A stretch of 64,000 nucleotides of DNA from JACKJA01 sp050297015 (GTDB lineage Bacteria > Pseudomonadota > Alphaproteobacteria > Micavibrionales > Micavibrionaceae), in NCBI GenBank assembly GCA_050297015.1, contig JBNKRZ010000005.1, positions 124,001-188,000 of the forward strand, in the 5' to 3' direction. The position numbers and the translations under genes are program-made. Below, piece by piece: positions 59,601 to 64,000 of the stretch. Position 1 is the first letter of the stretch. Each line of letters starts with the position of its first letter. The notes below the pieces were generated by a model that had not been told where the DNA came from, did no database searches, and saw nothing but the letters and a program-made list of their open reading frames with translations.

Positions 59601-60545
59601 ATGAAAATTGGACTTGTTGGGTGCGGACATGTGGGATCGGCCAGTGCTTATGCTTGTGTGATGCGGGGCGTGGGAACGGAAATTGTTTTGGTCGATTATA
59701 ACGAACAGCTGGCTATCGCGCAGGCGGAAGATATTTTACATGCAACGCCCTTTGCGCATCCGGTGCCGTGCCGCGCCGGGACTTACGAAGATTTGCACGG
59801 GGCGGGAATTGTGATGATTGCCGCCGGGGTTGCCCAAAAGCCGGGGGAATCACGCCTTGATCTTCTCAAGCGCAATGCCGAGGTGTTTAGTCAGATTATT
59901 CCTAAAATTCTTGCCAGCGCGCCAGAGGCTATTTTGCTGATTGCCTCTAACCCGGTGGATGTTATGACTCATATGGCTGTGGCGATTGCTTGTGATTGTT
60001 GTGCTCTTGAGTCACGACGGATTATCGGATCGGGAACGATTTTGGATACGGCGCGTTTTCGTTCTCTTCTGGGACAGCATTTGGGCGTTTCTAGTCACTC
60101 AGTGCATGGTTATGTTTTGGGCGAACACGGTGATTCTGAAGTGCTACATTGGTCGGGGGTAACGGTGGGTAATGTGCCGCTACACGATTTTGCCGTGCAA
60201 GTTAATTCTCCGGTGACGAGTGCGATCAGAAGTCAGATCGACGATGGCGTTCGTAATGCGGCGGCCCGAATTATCGGCGGTAAAGGAGCCACATGGTATG
60301 GCATTGGTGCAGGAATGGCCCGCATTGCGCAAGCAATCGTCGATGATGAGCATGCTGTTTTAACCTGCTCGACGATGATTGCTGATGTAGAGGGGGTCTG
60401 TGATGTTTGCTTATCTTTGCCGCGTGTGGTTTCGGCCTCTGGCGTCGAACATATGATCTATCCGGAGCTGGATGAAACGGAGCGGAATTCTCTGCGGGAA
60501 AGCGCCGGGATTCTCAAAGAGGCTATTGAGGCTATCGGCTTTTAA
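59601..60545 (+). CDS. ldh: L-lactate dehydrogenase
   Basis: A 314-residue NAD-dependent enzyme. GCGHVGSASAYACVMRG is the dinucleotide site, and VAQKPGESRLDLLKRNA has Gln79 (the LDH-versus-MDH position, Gln in LDH). The active-site His176 is in GEHGDSE. It interconverts pyruvate and L-lactate. GAAGGAG 6 nt upstream sets the start. It converges on the arylsulfotransferase-like gene by a 4-bp overlap. Confidence 0.93.
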   Translation: MKIGLVGCGHVGSASAYACVMRGVGTEIVLVDYNEQLAIAQAEDILHATPFAHPVPCRAGTYEDLHGAGIVMIAAGVAQKPGESRLDLLKRNAEVFSQIIPKILASAPEAILLIASNPVDVMTHMAVAIACDCCALESRRIIGSGTILDTARFRSLLGQHLGVSSHSVHGYVLGEHGDSEVLHWSGVTVGNVPLHDFAVQVNSPVTSAIRSQIDDGVRNAAARIIGGKGATWYGIGAGMARIAQAIVDDEHAVLTCSTMIADVEGVCDVCLSLPRVVSASGVEHMIYPELDETERNSLRESAGILKEAIEAIGF

Positions 60546-61870
60546 TTCCGGTCGAGAAAGGGTAGCTCTTTTTGCTCAAAGCGGCGTGCCCGGTAAAATG
60601 CCGGTACTTTTGTCTTTCCGTTCGCATCTGTCTCTTGCCATGGACTGCGATAGTCCCAGACGATTTCTCCGTCTGGTGTGATCTCCAGTAGGCGTCCGTT
60701 CAAGCTCTCCGTAATCAGAATATTGCCGTTCGGTAGAGGATCGACGGCGGAGTGATATGCGCTATAGAGTGGCTCGTTTTCTGTGCCCGTATATTGCCAG
60801 AGAATTTCGGACGTATTCGGGTCTATCCGTACAACGCGAGAGCGTCCGCCCGGTCCGGTATGGCCTTCATTGTCGAATACGATGACGCTGCCGTCGGGTA
60901 ACAGGCGTGGGTCGTGCTGGAACCGGGTAGGTAGGAACGTGGCCCATGTGACGGTTTCTTCTTTCGGGTCTATCACGGCCAGCATATTGTTGTTGCGGAA
61001 GGAAACGAGGATGTTCCCTTCGATCAACATAGGCGCTTTACCGGCAACATCCGATGTGATGATTTCAATGCCGTTGGGATGGAGCATGTCCCCGGCTGGC
61101 GTATCGCCGCCAACGGGATCACGGCGCAGTTGCTCAATCACGCCCTGATAAGGTGAGTGGCTGAAGAGGTCGAAAAAAGACATCTTTTTGAGGCGCTGTC
61201 CGTCCGGTGAGAGAATAACCAGAAAATCTTCGTACAAGGGCGGCCGTGCTTTTGTGGTGTGCATACCCGGATAAGGTTCAGTACGGATGCGGTGGGATAA
61301 GGTATAAATATGTCCTGTTTTGCTATCGACTTCTACATCGTGATGGGTGGCATCGCTATATGCCCAAACGAGTTGTGAATTCTTGTCGATTTTGGCTAAA
61401 CCATAGCCAAGCGGGTGGCTGCCGTTTCCGTGATAGACGGCCAGTACGGAGCCATCGGGGAGGAGCTGCGCCCGGCTCAGGACGCGGGCATGATCGGGAA
61501 CGATCCGTTGGACGTAATCCGGGCGGGGCCAGATGTCCCGGTGCGCCAATGTCCATTGATGGACAATCGTACCGTCCATTGCGACAAGGTAGGCCGACCG
61601 ACCTTCTCCGGTGGAAAAGAACGTCAGACCACCAGCGCTGGCAGCTTCGTCGTACTTGACGACACCCATTCGTTCGTCACGAGGTGTACCCCAGCAAATC
61701 GGTAAAAACTTTTCTTTCTTTAGATAAAAAGCATCGTAGATCAAGCTTTGTGCTGCCGCGACCGGTTTTTGGATAAAGGTCGTATAAGGTGGCGCTTTTA
61801 AAACCGCTGTCACGTACAAAGTCAGATAGGTCAGCAAGATGGCCAGAATGACGGAGGGGTTTATTTTCAT
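60542..61870 (-). CDS. Arylsulfotransferase (ASST)-like beta-propeller protein
   Basis: A 442-residue protein with an N-terminal signal or anchor (VILAILLTYLTLYVTAVL). The rest is rich in repeating propeller blades of the ASST type (GSVLAVYHGNGSH, HHDVEVDSKTGHIYTL, HDPRLLPDGSVIVFDNEG, GNILITESLNGRLLEITPDGEIVWDY). The PF14269 group is related to PAPS-independent aryl sulfotransferases, but its chemistry is not proven. It is separated only by a small membrane-protein gene from a PAPS-type sulfotransferase. A surface-sulfation role is possible, but both links are positional inference. Confidence 0.78.
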   Translation of the reverse strand: MKINPSVILAILLTYLTLYVTAVLKAPPYTTFIQKPVAAAQSLIYDAFYLKKEKFLPICWGTPRDERMGVVKYDEAASAGGLTFFSTGEGRSAYLVAMDGTIVHQWTLAHRDIWPRPDYVQRIVPDHARVLSRAQLLPDGSVLAVYHGNGSHPLGYGLAKIDKNSQLVWAYSDATHHDVEVDSKTGHIYTLSHRIRTEPYPGMHTTKARPPLYEDFLVILSPDGQRLKKMSFFDLFSHSPYQGVIEQLRRDPVGGDTPAGDMLHPNGIEIITSDVAGKAPMLIEGNILVSFRNNNMLAVIDPKEETVTWATFLPTRFQHDPRLLPDGSVIVFDNEGHTGPGGRSRVVRIDPNTSEILWQYTGTENEPLYSAYHSAVDPLPNGNILITESLNGRLLEITPDGEIVWDYRSPWQETDANGKTKVPAFYRARRFEQKELPFLDRN

Positions 61871-61891
61871 GGCAAAAGGGTGTGGTGAGGA

Positions 61892-62155
61892 TTATTCAGC
61901 TTCATTTTTAGCGGAGGCTTCATCCGATTCTTGCTTGTCCGGTGCGCCCTTTGCTTTCTTGAATTTTTTCCAAACCATTTTGAGCGGCAAGTACAAGATA
62001 ATACCAATGGCGGCAACCACAGCAGCAACAGGGCCGAACAGATAGCTAACAAAAGCGATAGCAGGGCCGATATAGGCATGGGCCGGGCCGGGCCATGAAC
62101 AAGCCAGAAAGACGAGGGCGGCAGCTAATAAAATTCTTCCTTGTGAGGCGGTCAT
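61892..62155 (-). CDS. Small membrane protein of unknown function
   Basis: An 87-residue protein with a signal-like N-terminus (ILLAAALVFLACSWPGPAHA), one strong TM segment (VVAAIGIILYLPLKMVWKKF) and a charged C-terminal tail (KQESDEASAKNEAE). The YIGPAIAF motif after the signal recalls small proteins adjacent to arylsulfotransferase-like genes in other genomes. AAAGAG about 7 nt upstream supports the start at 62155. It is cotranscribed with the ASST-like gene (21 bp apart). Confidence 0.65.
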   Translation of the reverse strand: MTASQGRILLAAALVFLACSWPGPAHAYIGPAIAFVSYLFGPVAAVVAAIGIILYLPLKMVWKKFKKAKGAPDKQESDEASAKNEAE

Positions 62156-62212
62156 GATATATCTCTTTAGAGTAGTGGAAATCAAGATGAACAGTCCGGT
62201 TAGTATAACATC

Positions 62213-63382
62213 ATGACAGCAAAGGAAAATAGCCAATCGGGATATGCTTTCGTAAAACGCTTGCTGGCGGATGAAAAAATGGCGGGCGACCGTATCGGAT
62301 TTGGACAGCATTGTGCTGGATGGTTGAACGCTCATGCCCGGCCGTTTTTGCGTGGATTAGGCAAGTTGGAGGCGCTAACTTTTGAGGAAACGCTTGAGGA
62401 GTTTGCCATTGAAAAACCGGTTTATGTTTGCGGGTTGGCACGGGCCGGGACGACGATCCTTTTGGAACTGCTCCACGATACCAGGCAATTTGCGACGCAC
62501 AGTTACCGGGATTACCCCTTTATAGATGTCCCGGTTTTGTGGAACCGCTGGCAAAAACTGGCTGGGGGTGCTCGTGGTGATGAGACACCGCGGGAGCGCG
62601 CCCATCATGACGGAATTGTTATTACGCTTGATAGCCCTGAAGCGTTCGAGGAAATGGTCTGGATGGACTTCTTTCCGGGTGCTCACGATCCGGCTCACTC
62701 CCATGTTTTAACGGGGAAAGACTCGCATCCGGCTTTTGAGAAATATTATCAAACCCACATTCGCAAGATTATGTTTACGCGCCGTGCCGGGCGTTATCTG
62801 GCCAAGGGTAACTATAATCTGACGCGGATTGCTTATCTGGCCCAGCTTTTCCCTGATGCGCGTTTTGTTATTCCCTTGCGCGATCCGTCATCGCACATAG
62901 CATCCTTGATGAAGCAGCATGACCTTTTGTGTGCTTTGGAGGAGCGCGATCCGCGCGCGGTGGATTACATGAAGTGGGCGGGGCACTATGAATTCGGGCA
63001 TGCCCGCCAGCCCATCCATTGCGGTGATGAGCAAGCCGTCCGGCGGGTGCAGGCGTATTGGCAAAAAGGTGAAGAGCTTGCAGGATGGGCGCTGTATTGG
63101 GCCATGTTGCATGAGTGGCTGGCAGAGACATTAGCGGCTGATCCGGCGTTGGCGGCACAAGTTAAAATCGTTGACTACCAAGCGCTGTGTGAACAGCCGG
63201 AGCCGCAGCTTCGCGCCGTATTCGATCACTGCGATGTGAGCGTAGACGATACGTCGTTTAAAGTGCTGGCCGGGCGTTTGAAAGCGCCGATTTACTATCG
63301 CCCTGCGTTTAGCGATGAGGAGACGGCGCAGATTGAGAAAGTCACAGGCGCGGTCTATCAAAAGCTTTTGGCGCGCGCTTAA
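62213..63382 (+). CDS. Sulfotransferase family protein
   Basis: A 389-residue cytoplasmic enzyme. The 5'-phosphosulfate loop VCGLARAGTTILLELLHD and the 3'-phosphate motif FVIPLRDPSSHIASLMKQ are those of PAPS-dependent sulfotransferases (PF13469). The acceptor cannot be deduced. It is divergent from the small membrane and ASST-like genes, about 57 bp away, so the intergenic gap probably holds divergent promoters. Confidence 0.85.
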   Translation: MTAKENSQSGYAFVKRLLADEKMAGDRIGFGQHCAGWLNAHARPFLRGLGKLEALTFEETLEEFAIEKPVYVCGLARAGTTILLELLHDTRQFATHSYRDYPFIDVPVLWNRWQKLAGGARGDETPRERAHHDGIVITLDSPEAFEEMVWMDFFPGAHDPAHSHVLTGKDSHPAFEKYYQTHIRKIMFTRRAGRYLAKGNYNLTRIAYLAQLFPDARFVIPLRDPSSHIASLMKQHDLLCALEERDPRAVDYMKWAGHYEFGHARQPIHCGDEQAVRRVQAYWQKGEELAGWALYWAMLHEWLAETLAADPALAAQVKIVDYQALCEQPEPQLRAVFDHCDVSVDDTSFKVLAGRLKAPIYYRPAFSDEETAQIEKVTGAVYQKLLARA

Positions 63383-63456
63383 GTTTTTTAGCCTTCAAAG
63401 AGAAGGGGCCGACAAACCATATGCCGACCCCCACCATCTTTACGAGGAGTAAATTC

Positions 63457-64000
63457 TTATAAGACTTCAAGCATTTCCGCGACCAGCGGATGCCGCACAA
63501 TGTCCTGCTGGGCTAGCTCAACCACAGCGATATTGGGCACGTTCTCCAGCCGCCGGACGACTTCATCAAGGCCGGACATGCCATCCAGCAAGTCGCTCTG
63601 CGCCGGGTCGCCCGTGACAACCATTGTTGAATGCCATCCTAAACGGGAGAGCAGCATTTTAAGCTGGCCATAGGTGCAGTTCTGCGCTTCGTCGATCACG
63701 ACAAAGGAATTATTGAGCGTCCGGCCGCGCATAAAACCGACGGGCGCGATTTCGATTGTACCGTCTTGGAGGAACTGGCGGACTTTCTTGCCCCCCATCC
63801 GGTCGCCGAGCGCATCGTAAAGCGGGCGCAGGTAAGGCGCCATTTTCTCCTGTAAATCGCCGGGCAAAAAGCCGAGGCTTTCCCCGGCCTCCATCGCGGG
63901 ACGGGACAGAATAATCCGCTCGATTTGCCCCTTTTCTAGCGCTTCAACGGCGCTGGCAATGGCGAGGTACGTTTTCCCCGTGCCCGCCGGGCCTGTCGCG
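63457..64000 (-). CDS. phoH: PhoH family protein (5' part outside window)
   Basis: The frame continues past the window edge; the 5' end is missing. Visible are Walker A GPAGTGKTYLAIA just inside the edge, IERIILSRPAMEAGESLGFLPGDLQEK, FVVIDEAQNCTYGQLKMLLSRLG and VVTGDPAQSDL, all PhoH motifs. PhoH/YbeZ is an ATPase linked to YbeY and ribosome maturation in many bacteria. The gene probably lies in the usual phoH-ybeY-corC order beyond the edge. Confidence 0.92.
   Translation of the reverse strand, partial: ATGPAGTGKTYLAIASAVEALEKGQIERIILSRPAMEAGESLGFLPGDLQEKMAPYLRPLYDALGDRMGGKKVRQFLQDGTIEIAPVGFMRGRTLNNSFVVIDEAQNCTYGQLKMLLSRLGWHSTMVVTGDPAQSDLLDGMSGLDEVVRRLENVPNIAVVELAQQDIVRHPLVAEMLEVL

Noticed and set aside
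1..64000. CRISPR array or complete insertion sequence
   Set aside because: No regularly spaced direct repeats and no transposase or integrase ORF were seen anywhere in the window.

Overview
The window looks like the chromosome of a mid-GC alphaproteobacterium. The best lineage markers are the NDUFA12-type complex I subunit lying next to mlaD, a DUF2155 gene and aat; the aroQ-accB-accC-aat order; the def-fmt-truA operon; and the rpmH-rnpA-yidD-yidC block. A partial Dot/Icm (type IVB secretion) gene cluster and a dispersed family of pilin-like orphans suggest a lineage with intercellular contact machinery (a Micavibrio-like or other predatory or host-associated alphaproteobacterium). That placement is inference; no rRNA gene is present to test it.

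Layout: 1-5000 holds envelope-type genes (SDR, ArsR regulator, GT9 and GT4 glycosyltransferases, an ABHD10-like hydrolase), interrupted by two copies of a palindromic mobile-looking repeat whose ends supply stop codons. 5.4-6.9 kb has tRNA-Ser(GGA), an orphan CcdA-like antitoxin and a YunG-like gene. 6.9-15.3 kb holds fatty acid beta-oxidation genes (acyl-CoA dehydrogenase, FadN-type dehydrogenase/hydratase), a di-haem cytochrome c peroxidase, dgkA and yqgE. 16.1-19.1 kb carries three minus-strand genes in the order icmC-like, icmD, icmJ, the same order as in the Legionella icm locus; the first is a 586-residue fusion of three IcmD-like modules to an IcmC-like module. 19.5-22.1 kb has a tiny entericidin-like lipoprotein, a secreted acidic protein, an O-antigen ligase-like protein and engB. 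22.1-28 kb has a pilin-like protein, rmuC, def-fmt-truA and a TauE-type permease. 28.2-31 kb is rpmH-rnpA-yidD-yidC, followed by an AT-rich acyltransferase that looks acquired. 32.9-43 kb holds a U32 peptidase-family hydroxylase, an RsmB-like methylase, an OYE-type reductase, DUF1028, a chemotaxis receptor, guaB and rlmE. 43.3-51.5 kb has an M48 protease, two DsbA-like proteins, aroQ-accBC-aat, DUF2155-mlaD-NDUFA12 and a RidA protein. 51.5-56.4 kb has a receiver/deaminase fusion in which both active sites are lost, a second pilin-like protein, clpS-clpA and a phasin. 56.7-64 kb has a D,D-carboxypeptidase with SPOR, the third pilin-like protein, a SCO1 protein, L-lactate dehydrogenase, an arylsulfotransferase-like protein, a sulfotransferase and the C-terminal part of PhoH.

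Functionally the window is mostly housekeeping (translation, ribosome and rRNA modification, membrane insertion, lipid and purine synthesis, proteolysis). Its accessory layer concerns the cell surface: glycan transfer, acylation, sulfation, a T4BSS-like inner-membrane subcomplex and pilin-like single-pass proteins. The items most worth attention are the IcmD-repeat/IcmC fusion beside icmD and icmJ, the three-member pilin-like family, the pseudo-receiver/pseudo-deaminase fusion and the stop-codon-supplying palindromic repeats.
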